From Arthrobacter sp. PGP41 (lineage in GTDB: Bacteria > Actinomycetota > Actinomycetes > Actinomycetales > Micrococcaceae), in the NCBI RefSeq assembly GCF_002953935.1, contig NZ_CP026514.1:3782001-3846000 (forward strand): a stretch of DNA of 64,000 nucleotides, given 5' to 3'. Made by a program: the position numbers and the translations under genes. The notes beneath the pieces are model-generated. The model did no database searches, was not told the origin of the DNA, and saw only the letters and a list, made by a program, of their open reading frames with translations. Positions 63,594 to 64,000 of the stretch are shown in pieces (positions within the stretch are counted from its first letter, which is position 1; each line of letters opens with the position of its first letter).

Positions 63594-63743
63594 AGTTGCT
63601 GCTCCTTTGCAGAGGGTCGCGCGTGGCACCCGCATCCGCGCATGGCGGAAGCGGGCAGATGCGCACAGTTCCTGTCAACAGTGGCAGGTCTCTAAAAGTC
63701 CTGCCACATGACGTGCGCCACACTCGGATTGTGAAACTTTTCC

Positions 63744-64000
63744 CTAATGTTTGAGGTTCATTTTCTGGAGGATGGTCGCCGCCATTTCCTCAACGGACAC
63801 GCTGGCCGAGTTCAGGTACGGAATCCCGTAGGACTCATACAAGCGCTCCGCGCTGCGCAGCTCGAACCCGCATTGCCGCAGGGAAGCATAGGGGGAGCCG
63901 CGCCGCCGTTCGGTGCGGACCTGGCTGAGCCGCAGCGGATTGGTGGTCAGGCCGAAACACTTCGAAACAAAAGGCCTGAGCGGTCTCGGCAGTCCTTCCC
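63744..64000 (-). CDS. PEP synthase regulatory protein (DUF299, C-terminal part)
   Basis: The minus strand from the window edge to the stop at 63744-63746 encodes about 85 residues: FVSKCFGLTTNPLRLSQVR, YASLRQCGFELRSAERLYES, IPYLNSASVSVEEMAATILQ. This is the C-terminus of the bifunctional kinase/pyrophosphorylase that switches PEP synthase off and on by threonine phosphorylation. The start lies beyond the window. Its place directly upstream of ppsA supports the call. Confidence 0.9.
   Translation of the reverse strand, partial: EGLPRPLRPFVSKCFGLTTNPLRLSQVRTERRRGSPYASLRQCGFELRSAERLYESYGIPYLNSASVSVEEMAATILQKMNLKH

Overview
The window looks like the chromosome of a high-GC soil actinobacterium of the Arthrobacter/Pseudarthrobacter type. 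The reasons are the codon use, frequent GTG/TTG starts with purine-rich ribosome sites, binding-protein sugar transporters that lack their own ATPase, a mycothiol-type arsenate reductase, and a GH91 difructose-anhydride enzyme, a family best known from Arthrobacter. No tRNA, rRNA, CRISPR array, integrase or intact insertion sequence was recognised. Genus and GC statements were judged by eye.

Layout. 1-6500: end of an unknown gene, metH, an alpha/beta hydrolase, a secreted glycerophosphodiesterase and a hairpin-bearing gap. 6500-12030: a visibly lower-GC island with two orphan genes and a tightly overlapping three-gene operon: a SIR2-like protein, a 211-residue middle protein and a Rad50-like zinc-hook ATPase. 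This is the best candidate for a little-described (probably anti-phage) system. 12180-20980: a heterodimeric ABC exporter, a rifampin-phosphotransferase-like enzyme with its TetR regulator and a clear operator, and an MHS-type transporter. 21040-27390: an arabino-oligosaccharide operon (binding protein, two permeases, GH51) with a divergent LacI regulator. 27374-27735 is a decayed second copy of the 19.5-21.0 kb transporter locus. 28870-36200: a difructose-anhydride/fructan operon (binding protein, two permeases, LacI, GH32, GH91).

36600-45260: a small monooxygenase, katG, and a catabolic cluster (3-hydroxyacyl-CoA-dehydrogenase-like, SDR and HisD-like enzymes, MHS transporter, LacI). 45400-50260: a lipoprotein serine hydrolase, a COG2345-type regulator divergent from a DoxX-like protein, a GNAT remnant, two small envelope proteins and an AlkD-like protein. 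50260-55290: an arsenic cluster (ArsR, aquaporin, ArsR-phosphatase fusion, ArsC, TrxB, flavoprotein) without a visible arsenite pump, followed by a methyltransferase. 56330-59900: an Nramp-like transporter without the usual metal ligands, a DHDPS-family aldolase and a LacI regulator. 59900-64000: small proteins, PEP synthase and the C-terminus of its regulatory kinase/phosphorylase.

Two themes recur. Local LacI regulators are paired with palindromic operators next to sugar or acid catabolic operons. GC-rich hairpins lie between binding-protein genes and their permeases and between convergent genes.
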